64,000 nt of DNA from Streptomyces sp. CB02980 (GTDB taxonomy: Bacteria > Actinomycetota > Actinomycetes > Streptomycetales > Streptomycetaceae), in NCBI RefSeq assembly GCF_014451325.2, contig NZ_JACSCH020000028.1, positions 1 to 64,000 of the forward strand. The letters are read 5' to 3'. The notes under the pieces were generated by a model. That model saw only the letters and a list, made by a program, of their open reading frames with translations, had not been told where the DNA came from and did not search any database. Shown here piece by piece: positions 44,289 to 52,634 of this stretch; positions within the stretch are counted from its first letter, which is position 1; the number at the start of each line of letters is the position of its first letter. The position numbers were made by a program, and so were the translations under genes.

Positions 44289-45170
44289 TCAGGCCAGGAC
44301 GTTCAGAGCGGCGGGCCGCACCCTGAGGGTCACCGGCAGGACCGCGTCGACCTCGCCGTCCGCGCCGTACGGGAGAGGCCGGTCGGCTTCGAGCCGGACC
44401 TCCTTGCCGCGCAGGATCTCGACCTCGGGCCGGTTCACGTGCACGCCCGTCTTCAGCTCGTTCATCATGGCGAAGAAGAGGCGCTTGGGCGCCTGCTTGA
44501 TGACCACGACGTCGAGCAGCCCGTCGTCGATCCGCGCGCCCGGTGCGACGTTCCTCCCGAACCCGTAGAAGCCCGAGTTCGCCACGACCACGGTGTAGCC
44601 GGTCCGCTCGTGCCGCACCCCGTCGATGGTGACGCGGTACGCGGCGGGCTTCCAGGCGAGGACCGCGCGCAGGCCGCCCGCGTAGTACGAGGCCGCGCCG
44701 CGCAGTACGCGGGAGGCGTTGGCGTGGCGGTTGGCCACCGCGTCGACGCCCGCGTACACACTGCCGAGGACGCAGGTCCGCGCGTGCACGGCGGACTCCA
44801 CCTCGATCGTGTCGACGGCCCGCGGCTCGCCGTTGAGCAGTATCTCGACGAGCCGTGGAGCGTCCGTGGGCAGGCCCAGGGCACGGGCGAAGTCGTTGCC
44901 GCGCCCCGCCGGGACGAGGCCGAAGACCGTGTCCGTGCCGCTGAGCGCACCTCCGACGCAGCCGGCCATGCCGTCACCGCCGACGGCGAGCACGACGTGC
45001 CCCCTTGCTCCGGCGTCCTGGGCGAGCTCTCTGGCGTGCTCCAGGCTGCGGCTGTAGACGGTGTCGAGACTGGCACCCGCCTCCCGCAGCAGACGGGCCA
45101 GCGGGAGCAGACCCGCCGTGCCGCTGGAACCCCCTGCGGTGGGGTTGACGACGGCGGTGAACTGTCGCAT
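44289..45170 (-). CDS. Diacylglycerol/sphingosine kinase-family lipid kinase
   Basis: A 293-residue DAGK_cat protein. Nucleotide-binding GGDGM is at 64-68, GRGNDFAR follows, and NP-TAGG is at the start. It likely phosphorylates diacylglycerol or a related lipid with ATP at the cytoplasmic membrane. The start is ATG 45170, 31 nt after the stop of the AGPS-like flavoprotein on the same strand, so the two are probably co-transcribed. The same gene pair, next to tetR and glpD, matches my memory of M. tuberculosis Rv2251-Rv2252. Confidence 0.93.
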   Translation of the reverse strand: MRQFTAVVNPTAGGSSGTAGLLPLARLLREAGASLDTVYSRSLEHARELAQDAGARGHVVLAVGGDGMAGCVGGALSGTDTVFGLVPAGRGNDFARALGLPTDAPRLVEILLNGEPRAVDTIEVESAVHARTCVLGSVYAGVDAVANRHANASRVLRGAASYYAGGLRAVLAWKPAAYRVTIDGVRHERTGYTVVVANSGFYGFGRNVAPGARIDDGLLDVVVIKQAPKRLFFAMMNELKTGVHVNRPEVEILRGKEVRLEADRPLPYGADGEVDAVLPVTLRVRPAALNVLA

Positions 45171-45201
45171 GGATCTGGCCTCCGGGCGGCAGAAGTAGGG
45201 T

Positions 45202-46797
45202 TCAGCGGACGGGGATGAGGACTCCGGGACTGAGCACACCGGAGGGGTCGACCTCGGCCTTGACGGCCTGCAGCATGCGGATGCCGAGGGGGCCGATCTC
45301 CCGGGCGTACCAGTCGCGGTGGTCGGTGCCGACGCCGTGGTGGTGGCTGATGGTGCCGCCCGCGGCCAGGATCGCGTCGTTGGCCGCCCGCTTCACCGGT
45401 TCCCAGTGCGCGACGGCGTCCTCCCCCTGTGCGGAGACGACGGTGAAGTACAGGGAGGCGCCGTTCTCGTACGTGTGCGAGATGTGGCACATGACGAGCG
45501 GCGGCGTGCCGGCCTCGGTGAGCGTGCTCGTCAGCGCGTCCCGCACGGCCGTGTAGAGGCCGGGGATCGCGGACCAGAAGGCCGCGGTCTCCAGCGTCTC
45601 GGCGAACGCGCCGGCGTCGAGGAGCGCGTCCCGCAGGTAGGGCGCGTTGTACCGGCCGTGCTCCCACTTGTCGCCGGGCTCCTCGCCGATGAGCTCGCCC
45701 TCGCAGGCGAGGAGGACCTCGCGGGCGACGGCGCGGCGGGCCATCGTCTCCTCCTCGGTGCCCTCGTAGCCGACGATGGCCATGCAGCCCGGGTTCTGCG
45801 GGAGTTCGGTGCTGCCGATGGCGTCCGGCTGCGCGAGACCGATGAAGGTCTCCGACTCGTCCGACAGCCGCAGGACCGTGGGCCGGGGGCCGTCCTGGGC
45901 CAGTCGGCGCAGTGCCGCCGTGCCGGCCTCGAAGGAGGCGAAGCGCCAGCCCTCGTAGACCCGCTTCGGCGGGAGCGGACGGATGCGCACGGTCACCGCA
46001 GTGATCACTCCGAGGGCGCCCTCGGAGCCGAGGATCAGCTGGCGCAGGTCGGGGCCGGCCGCCGAGCGCGGGGCCCGCCCGGTCTCCAGGGTGCCTTCGG
46101 GGGTGGCGACCGTCAGGCCGAGGACCATGTCGTCGAAGCGGCCGTATCCGGCCGACGCCTGCCCGCTGGAGCGGGCCGCGGCGAAGCCGCCGACGGTCGC
46201 CCATTCGAAGGACTGCGGGAAGTGTCCGAGGGTCCAGCCCCGCTCGTTGAGCAGCGCCTCGCACTGCGGGCCGCGCAGACCGGGCTGCAGTGTCGCGGTG
46301 CGGGACACCTCGTCGACGGCGAGCAGCCGGTCGAGCCGCCGCAGGTCGAGTGCGACGAACGGCCGCTTCGTGGTGGGCGCGAGGCCGCCGACGACGGAGG
46401 TGCCACCGCCGAACGGTACGGCGGCGACGCCGTGTTCGGCGCAGGCACGCAGCACGGCGAGGACCTCGTCGTGGTCGCCCGGCAGCACGACGGCGGCGGG
46501 GATGTCGTCGACCTCGCCGGCGCGGATGCGCAGCAGGTCGGGGGTCGACTTCCCGCGGGTGTGCCGGATGCGGCTCTCGGCGTCCTCCCGCAGGGAGCCG
46601 GGCGCACCGACGGCCTTCCGCAGCGCGGCGCGGGCCTCGTCGGGCAGCGCCGGGGCGGGCGGTTCGATGTCGGCGAGGGCGGCGGGGCCGGTCTCGCGCG
46701 GGGTGACGCCGAGCAGGTCACGCAGCAGGCCGGTGACCGAGTCGGGCAGGGGTGCCGCCTTGGCCGGGTCGCCCCAACCGCTCCACAACATGTCCAC
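45202..46797 (-). CDS. FAD-binding oxidase, alkyldihydroxyacetonephosphate synthase (AGPS)-like
   Basis: A 531-residue flavoprotein. The PCMH FAD domain has PFGGGTSVVGG at ~128-138 and GSEGALGVIT; the C-terminal ISHHHGVGTDHR carries the His-rich motif conserved in AGPS. AGPS swaps an acyl for an alkyl chain to start ether-lipid synthesis, but bacterial relatives are largely uncharacterised. I chose GTG 46797, because family members begin MD-MLWSGWGDP and AGGAA lies about 10 nt upstream; ATG 46791 is the alternative. It is divergent from tetR-glpD. Confidence 0.9.
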   Translation of the reverse strand: MDMLWSGWGDPAKAAPLPDSVTGLLRDLLGVTPRETGPAALADIEPPAPALPDEARAALRKAVGAPGSLREDAESRIRHTRGKSTPDLLRIRAGEVDDIPAAVVLPGDHDEVLAVLRACAEHGVAAVPFGGGTSVVGGLAPTTKRPFVALDLRRLDRLLAVDEVSRTATLQPGLRGPQCEALLNERGWTLGHFPQSFEWATVGGFAAARSSGQASAGYGRFDDMVLGLTVATPEGTLETGRAPRSAAGPDLRQLILGSEGALGVITAVTVRIRPLPPKRVYEGWRFASFEAGTAALRRLAQDGPRPTVLRLSDESETFIGLAQPDAIGSTELPQNPGCMAIVGYEGTEEETMARRAVAREVLLACEGELIGEEPGDKWEHGRYNAPYLRDALLDAGAFAETLETAAFWSAIPGLYTAVRDALTSTLTEAGTPPLVMCHISHTYENGASLYFTVVSAQGEDAVAHWEPVKRAANDAILAAGGTISHHHGVGTDHRDWYAREIGPLGIRMLQAVKAEVDPSGVLSPGVLIPVR

Positions 46798-46872
46798 TTC
46801 GAAAGGGTTCCTAACGGTCTGTTTCACGGAAGGCGCTGCCACTCGGCCGACGCTGGCATTACACTGTGACAG

Positions 46873-47472
46873 ATGACGCCCATTCGTCACAACCATGAAG
46901 ACACAGATCCCGTGCTCGACGCCGCACGCGACTGTGTGCTCGCCGTCGGCGTACGGCGAACCACCCTCACCGACATCGCCCGGCGCGCGGGCGTGTCCCG
47001 GATGACGATCTACCGGCGCTGGCCCGATGTGCGCAGCCTGGTGGGCGACCTGATGACCCGTGAGTGGATCGCCGTCGCCGCCGGGGCCATGCCGCCCTCC
47101 GACGAGGACCGGCCCGAGCGGGAGCGGATCGTCGAGGGGCTCGTCGCGGGAGCCGCGGCGTTCCGGGCCCACCCGCTCTTCCACAAGATCATCGACGTCG
47201 ACCCCGAGCTGCTGCTGCCGTACATCCTCGACCGCCGGGGCGCCAGCCAGGACGCCCTGCTCGGGCTCCTCCACACGGCGCTCGAGGACGGCCACGAGGA
47301 CGGCTCCGTACGCCGCGTCCGGGCGGAGCTGCAGGCCCGGTCCCTGCTGCTCGTCGTCCAGTCCTTCACGCTCTCGCTGCGCACGATGACCGACGACACC
47401 GATCCCGACCTGAGCGAAGCCGCCTTCCTCGACGAGCTGCGCACCCTGCTGGAGAGGACCATCGCCCCATGA
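46873..47472 (+). CDS. TetR-family transcriptional regulator
   Basis: A 199-residue regulator. The N-terminal HTH (TTLTDIARRAGVSRMTIYRRW) is canonical, and the C-terminal ligand domain is variable. It lies between the divergent AGPS-like gene and glpD, whose start it overlaps by four bases (ATGA), so it probably controls both directions. The ligand is unknown; glycerol-phosphate or acyl compounds are plausible from context. The start is ATG 46873. Confidence 0.93.
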   Translation: MTPIRHNHEDTDPVLDAARDCVLAVGVRRTTLTDIARRAGVSRMTIYRRWPDVRSLVGDLMTREWIAVAAGAMPPSDEDRPERERIVEGLVAGAAAFRAHPLFHKIIDVDPELLLPYILDRRGASQDALLGLLHTALEDGHEDGSVRRVRAELQARSLLLVVQSFTLSLRTMTDDTDPDLSEAAFLDELRTLLERTIAP

Positions 47473-49046
47473 ACCCCACGAGCAGCCCCGCCCTGCCCGG
47501 CTCCTCCCTCAACGCCCCGCGGCGCCTGCGCGAACTGGACCGACTCGCCGACGGCGCTGCCGACAGCGTGGTCGACGTCCTGGTCGTCGGGCTGGGTGCC
47601 ACCGGCGCCGGAGCCGCGCTCGACGCGGCCACCCGCGGGCTCACCGTCGCCGCGATCGACGCCCACGACCTCGCCTTCGGCACGTCCCGATGGAGCTCCA
47701 AGCTGATCCACGGCGGACTGCGCTACCTCGCGTCCGGACAGCTCGACGTCGCCCACGAGAGCGCGGTCGAGCGCGGCATCCTCATGGAGCGCACCGCCCC
47801 CCACCTCGTCCGCGCGCAGCCCTTCGTGCTTCCCCTCACCCCGCTCGTCAGCCGTGGCCAGGCCGCCCTCGCCCGCGCCGGATTCCTCGCGGGCGACCTG
47901 CTGCGCGTCGGCGCCCGCACCTCGCGGAGCACGCTGCCCCAGCCGCGCACGCTCTCCGCGGTCGAGACCCGGCATCTCGCCCCGGCCCTCCGCCCCACCG
48001 GGCTGCGCGGCGGGCTGCTCTCCTGGGACGGCCGGCTCTCCGACGACGCCCGCCTGGTGACCGCGATCGCCCGCACGGCGGCGGCCTACGGCGCCCGCGT
48101 CCTCACCCGCACCCGGGCCCTGGAGCTCCACCGCGACGGTGCGCTGGTCCGCGACGAGACCACCGGCCAGGAGCTGCGGATCCGCGCACGTACGGTCATC
48201 AACGCGGCCGGCGTCTGGGCGGGCGGCCTCGTCGACGACGTACGCCTGCGGCCTTCGCGCGGCACCCATCTCGTCCTGCGCTCCGAGGACCTCGGCCGGC
48301 TCTCCGCGGGCCTGCACATCCCGATCCCCGGCGAGACGAACCGCTTCGTCCTGGTGCTGCCCCAGGGCGACGGACGCGTGTACGTCGGCCTCACCGACGA
48401 ACCCGTCGACGGCGACATCCCCGACGTGCCCGAGGTCCCGGAGACCGACATCGGCTTCCTCCTCGACGTCCTCGGCTCCGCACTCGACGTCACCGTCCAC
48501 CGTGCCGACGTGGTCGGGGCCTTCGCCGGGCTGCGGCCCCTGCTCGACACGCGGGACGCGTCGGGCCGCACCGCCGACATCTCACGCAAGCACGCCGTGC
48601 TGACCTCTCCCTCCGGCGTCGTCACCGTCGTCGGCGGCAAGCTGACCACGTACCGCCGCATGGCCCAGGACGCCGTCGACGCCGTCGTGACCGCCGGCGA
48701 CCTGACCGCCGGGCCGTGCCGTACCGCGTCCGTCCCCCTCGTCGGCGCCGCCCGGCCGCAGATCCTCGCCGGGCTCGACGTCCCGGCCCGGCTCGTGTAC
48801 CGCTACGGCTCCGAGGCACCCGCCGTGCACGCGCTCGGCCTCGAAGACCCCGCGCTCGCCCGTCCCGTCGTCCCCGGCCACCCGGTCACGGGCGCCGAGC
48901 TGGTGTGGGCCGTCCGCCACGAAGGCGCCCTCGACACCTCCGACCTCCTCGACCGCCGCACCCGCATCGGCCTGGTCCCGGAGGACCGCGCCGCGGCCGA
49001 GGAAGCGGCCCGGAACGCCCTGGCGCAGTCGGTCCAGGTGCGGTGA
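47469..49046 (+). CDS. glpD: Glycerol-3-phosphate dehydrogenase (FAD-dependent)
   Basis: A 525-residue flavoenzyme oxidising sn-glycerol 3-phosphate to dihydroxyacetone phosphate at the membrane. The FAD motif GLGATGAGAALDA is at ~41-53, RWSSKLIHGGLRYL is the GlpD signature, and GGKLTTYRRMAQD lies near the end of the catalytic domain, followed by a C-terminal helical domain. It is translationally coupled to tetR (ATGA at 47469). Its product is the precursor used by AGPS-type enzymes, which links it to the divergent flavoprotein. Confidence 0.94.
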   Translation: MNPTSSPALPGSSLNAPRRLRELDRLADGAADSVVDVLVVGLGATGAGAALDAATRGLTVAAIDAHDLAFGTSRWSSKLIHGGLRYLASGQLDVAHESAVERGILMERTAPHLVRAQPFVLPLTPLVSRGQAALARAGFLAGDLLRVGARTSRSTLPQPRTLSAVETRHLAPALRPTGLRGGLLSWDGRLSDDARLVTAIARTAAAYGARVLTRTRALELHRDGALVRDETTGQELRIRARTVINAAGVWAGGLVDDVRLRPSRGTHLVLRSEDLGRLSAGLHIPIPGETNRFVLVLPQGDGRVYVGLTDEPVDGDIPDVPEVPETDIGFLLDVLGSALDVTVHRADVVGAFAGLRPLLDTRDASGRTADISRKHAVLTSPSGVVTVVGGKLTTYRRMAQDAVDAVVTAGDLTAGPCRTASVPLVGAARPQILAGLDVPARLVYRYGSEAPAVHALGLEDPALARPVVPGHPVTGAELVWAVRHEGALDTSDLLDRRTRIGLVPEDRAAAEEAARNALAQSVQVR

Positions 49047-49219
49047 CGTGCGGTGACGTCGACGTGAATGCGGCGTGGCGGAGTCCTGCGGCACCTTTTC
49101 CCGGTCCGAGGGTCTCCGTGATGTCCGATCCGGCGAGCGCGGGCAGAATTGACGTGAGAGTCCCGCTCCGTCGGTGAGCAGCGCGCCCGCCGTCCGTCCG
49201 TGCCCGGAAAGGGGGCCGT

Positions 49220-51313
49220 GTGTCCTCGCCTCGACCGGGGGGTCGGCCGGGAGACGAACAGGCTCCCGGGCCTCTCTGGTCGGAGCCCGGGACACTCCTC
49301 GAGCACGTGGCCGTGGCCGTGCTCGGCATCGACGAGGACGGCCGGATCTGCTACTGGGGGCCCGGTGCGCAGCGGCTCTTCGGCCACGGGGCCGCGGACG
49401 TGCTGTCCCGGCCGGCCGCCGTCCTCTTTCCCGCCGCTCCCCTCGACGGGGCCGGTGCGGCGGAGCGCCTCGCGGAGCGCGGTCGTGCGTTGGGGTACTG
49501 GCGGACACGTGTGCCGACGCTGCACCGCGACGGCAGGGTCTTCGACTGCGGTTTCCGCGTCTTCCCGGTGACCGGCGCCGGTGGCCGCTCCGTCATCCTG
49601 GGTCTTGCGAGCGAGAGTGCCGGGCTCGACCGGGTGAAGACCAACCTCGCCTTTCTCGACGCGCTGTTCGCGACGTGCCCGATCGGCCTGGTGATGCTCG
49701 ACGAGAACCTTCGGTACGTCCACCTCAACCAGGCCCTGGCCGACATGGACGGGACCCCGATCGAGGACCACATCGGCCGGACCATGGCCGAGTTCATGAT
49801 CACGTCCGACGGGGGTGAGTACCAGCGCATGCTCCGGGCCGTCGCCGACGAGGGCCGGCCCGTCGTGAGCACGCTGGTCGTGCTGCGTACGCCGGGCCGC
49901 CCCGACCGGGAGCAGGTGCGCTCCGTGAGCTTCTTCCCGCTCAGTCGGGCCGTCGGCTCACGGGCGGGCGTGGGCGGTCTCCTCGTGGACGTCACCGACC
50001 GTGAGCAGGCCCTCGTGGAGGCGGCCGCCGGCAGACGGCGTCTTGCACTCCTCGACCGGGCCGCGGCCCGCATCGGCACCACGCTGGATGTGAACGTCAC
50101 CGCCCGCGAGCTGGTCGAGGCATTCGTTCCCGACTTCTGCGACGCCTCCGTGGTGGAGGTCGTGGAGTGGAAGGACGAACGCGAGGTGTTCGACCCTGAT
50201 GCGGTGCTGCTCACCCGCCGGATCGCGGCCGAGACCTGTCTGCCGCCGCCCGCCCCCGAACTGGTCGGCGGCCTGGAGCGCGTGACCTATCCGCCCGGCT
50301 CGAGCATCCACCAGGCCCTGACGACGGGCCGTCCCGTCTGCGTCCCCGTGAACGCCGACTTCATGACCCGCACGGTCATCCACCAGGCCCGCGCCCAGCT
50401 CCTGATCGACAGCGGACTGACGTCGCTGCTCATCGCCCCGCTCATCGCGCGGGGCACGGTGCAGGGCATCACCATGTTCGGCCGCTCCGGCAGCCGTCCC
50501 GACTTCACCGAGGACGACCTCAGCCTGGCGGGCGAGCTCGCCTCGCGCGCCGCGCTGTGCCTGGACAACGCGCGGCTCTACAGCCGGGTCCAGGACATCG
50601 CGCTCACCCTCCAGCGCGCGCTGCTGCCCACCGCCCTGGCGAGCAGCCCGGCCGTGCGCGTCGCCCATCGCTACCTGCCGGGCAGCCAGGCCACCGAGGT
50701 CGGCGGCGACTGGTACGACGTGATCGATCTGCCCGGCGGCCGGGTGGCCCTGGTGGTCGGCGACGTGATGGGACACGGCGTGCCCGCGGCGGCGGCGATG
50801 GGGCGGCTGCGCATCACCGCCAAGGCGCTGGCCCGCCAGAACCTGGCACCCGACAGTCTCCTGGAGGAGCTCGACGCCTGTGCCCAGGACGCGGGCATCG
50901 CGTACGCCACGTGCCTCTACATCCGCTACGACCCGGCGACGGGCCTGGCCCGCATCGCGAACGCGGGTCATCTGCCGCCGCTGCTCCGCCGGGCGGGCGG
51001 CAGGGTCGAGTCGGTCGACGAGGTGCTGGGGGTGCCGCTGGGCGTCGGCGGCGTGCCCTTCCGTACGACCGAGATCGAGCTCCACGACGGCGACACGCTC
51101 GCCCTGTACACGGACGGTCTCGTCGAGGCGCGCGGCGTCGACATCGATGCGGGAATGGCCGCACTGCGGTCGCAACTCGAAGGCGCGACCGGCACGTTGG
51201 AGGAGACGGCGGACGGCGTGCTGGCACGGCTGCTGCCCGATGCGCCCACCGACGACGCCGTGATCGTGCTCGCCCGGATCCGGCGTGAAGGCCCCGGGGG
51301 TGTCCCGGTCTGA
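49220..51313 (+). CDS. PAS-PAS-GAF-SpoIIE serine/threonine phosphatase
   Basis: A 697-residue soluble signalling protein. Two PAS domains (~25-130 and ~140-265), one GAF domain (~280-460, with RPVCVPVNADF) and a C-terminal PP2C/SpoIIE phosphatase (~490-690) with GGDWYDVIDLPGGRVAL, VGDVMGHG and YTDGLVEARG metal sites. It probably dephosphorylates an anti-sigma factor antagonist in response to a sensed signal. The start is GTG 49220 after AAAGGGGG. No sigma or anti-sigma gene adjoins it; it converges on the DeoR/LacI gene with only 34 nt between stops. Confidence 0.94.
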   Translation: MSSPRPGGRPGDEQAPGPLWSEPGTLLEHVAVAVLGIDEDGRICYWGPGAQRLFGHGAADVLSRPAAVLFPAAPLDGAGAAERLAERGRALGYWRTRVPTLHRDGRVFDCGFRVFPVTGAGGRSVILGLASESAGLDRVKTNLAFLDALFATCPIGLVMLDENLRYVHLNQALADMDGTPIEDHIGRTMAEFMITSDGGEYQRMLRAVADEGRPVVSTLVVLRTPGRPDREQVRSVSFFPLSRAVGSRAGVGGLLVDVTDREQALVEAAAGRRRLALLDRAAARIGTTLDVNVTARELVEAFVPDFCDASVVEVVEWKDEREVFDPDAVLLTRRIAAETCLPPPAPELVGGLERVTYPPGSSIHQALTTGRPVCVPVNADFMTRTVIHQARAQLLIDSGLTSLLIAPLIARGTVQGITMFGRSGSRPDFTEDDLSLAGELASRAALCLDNARLYSRVQDIALTLQRALLPTALASSPAVRVAHRYLPGSQATEVGGDWYDVIDLPGGRVALVVGDVMGHGVPAAAAMGRLRITAKALARQNLAPDSLLEELDACAQDAGIAYATCLYIRYDPATGLARIANAGHLPPLLRRAGGRVESVDEVLGVPLGVGGVPFRTTEIELHDGDTLALYTDGLVEARGVDIDAGMAALRSQLEGATGTLEETADGVLARLLPDAPTDDAVIVLARIRREGPGGVPV

Positions 51314-51347
51314 TCGGCACGACACCCCCTGGCGCGGCCGGCTCCGC

Positions 51348-52412
51348 TCAGCCGCCGCTGGACGAGCGCACCCGCAGTCGTGGAAGGACGAAGAGCCGGT
51401 GCCGCGGAGCGTCCGGCTGCTCGATCCTGCGCACCAGCAACTCCACGGCGGACGCGCCGACTTCGTGCTTCGCCGGCGCGATGGCACTGAGCGGGATGTC
51501 GGCGAGTCCCGCCACCTCGTCGTCGTACGCCACGATCGCGACGTCGCCGGGGACCTGGACGGATCGCGCGCGCAGCCTCCTCAGCAGCGCGAGCGCGTGG
51601 TTGTCGGGGTGGGCGACGACCGCGTCGACACGGCCGGCCGCCACGGCGTCCAGCAGCTCGTCGACCGGGTCGTCGTACTCCGGGCTCCCGGGGCCCGCGT
51701 CACCGGTGTCCAGGACGGACGCCGGAAGAGGGGCTTCGAGCCCGGCCGCGCGTACGCCCGCCTCGAAGCCCTCGATGATCCACTGTGCGGTCGGACTCGT
51801 GCCGCGTACGAGCAGCGCGAGGCGCGTGCGGCCGGCCTCCGCGAGGTGCCGCACGGCCAGGCGCGCGCCGTGGACGTGGTCGGACACGACGTGGTCGATG
51901 CCGGCCATCTCGTCCGACTCGGGCCGGCGCTCCACGATCACGACGGGGACGGGCAGGTGCTCGTACCAGCCGCGCGGCCCGGTCGGAACGACAAGCAGCC
52001 CGTCGACGCCGTCGCCGATCATCCTTTCGGCCTGCGCGCGTTCCTCGTCCGCGTCGTACCCCGAGATGTCGAGCACCAGCCGGGCGTTCCGGGCGGCGGC
52101 GGCCTCACGCGCGCCCTTGATCACCTCGGGGTAGTAGTAGTCGGCGGACGGCACGATCAGGCCGATGACGCGCTCCCGGCCGCGGGCCGGTGCGGCGGGG
52201 TCCGCGTCGGCGGGTGCGGTCTCCGCCCAGGTCTCGGGCAGCATGGCGCCGCCGTGCACCCGGGCGACCAGGCCGCGGTCGGCGAGGATCTCCACGTCGC
52301 GGCGGATCGTGACCGGGGAGACCCCCAGCTCGGCGGCGAAGTCGCTGACCCGGAGGGAGCCCTCTTCGCGCAGCCTGCGCAGGATCGCCTGATGCCTGTG
52401 TTCCGCGTGCAC
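51348..52412 (-). CDS. DeoR-type HTH fused to a LacI-type sugar-binding domain
   Basis: A 354-residue regulator. The N-terminal DeoR HTH (~1-57: LRVSDFAAELGVSPVTIRRDVE) is followed by a LacI/PBP1 effector domain (~83-345, with IGLIVPSADYYYPEVIKGA and IAVVAYDDE-like AIVAYDDEVAGL). Classical LacI proteins carry a different HTH, so this is a hybrid. It is divergent from the PL8 lyase gene and probably represses it until an oligosaccharide is sensed. The start is ATG 52412. Confidence 0.93.
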   Translation of the reverse strand: MHAEHRHQAILRRLREEGSLRVSDFAAELGVSPVTIRRDVEILADRGLVARVHGGAMLPETWAETAPADADPAAPARGRERVIGLIVPSADYYYPEVIKGAREAAAARNARLVLDISGYDADEERAQAERMIGDGVDGLLVVPTGPRGWYEHLPVPVVIVERRPESDEMAGIDHVVSDHVHGARLAVRHLAEAGRTRLALLVRGTSPTAQWIIEGFEAGVRAAGLEAPLPASVLDTGDAGPGSPEYDDPVDELLDAVAAGRVDAVVAHPDNHALALLRRLRARSVQVPGDVAIVAYDDEVAGLADIPLSAIAPAKHEVGASAVELLVRRIEQPDAPRHRLFVLPRLRVRSSSGG

Positions 52413-52498
52413 TTCCCCGCTCCCCTCGAACGACGGCCCAGTTCAGGAGCAGTGTAGCCACCGACTGCCGACCTTGCGATCGATTCTGTCTGTTCTCT

Positions 52499-52516
52499 AT
52501 CGAATGGACAATCGAT
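52499..52516. promoter_or_regulatory. ATCGA-N8-TCGAT dyad in the divergent lyase promoter
   Basis: An inverted repeat with 5-bp arms between the regulator and the PL8 gene. Another ATCGAT lies 20 nt upstream (52479-52484). It is a candidate operator for the hybrid DeoR/LacI regulator. The surroundings are AT-richer than average. Confidence 0.5.
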
Positions 52517-52634
52517 GGCGGTTCCTGTCCAAAGCGTTGCCCTCTTGCTTTTCTGCGTGTTAAAAACCCCCACGCTTACGAGCCAGCGACAGCGCCGAGG
52601 CAACGACGCGCTCCTCCCGTAAAGGTCGTCTCCC

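Noticed and set aside
46792..47295. Long N-terminal extension of the AGPS-like protein across the TetR gene
   Set aside because: It would run antisense through a well-supported TetR gene; the family starts at MDMLWSGWGDP.
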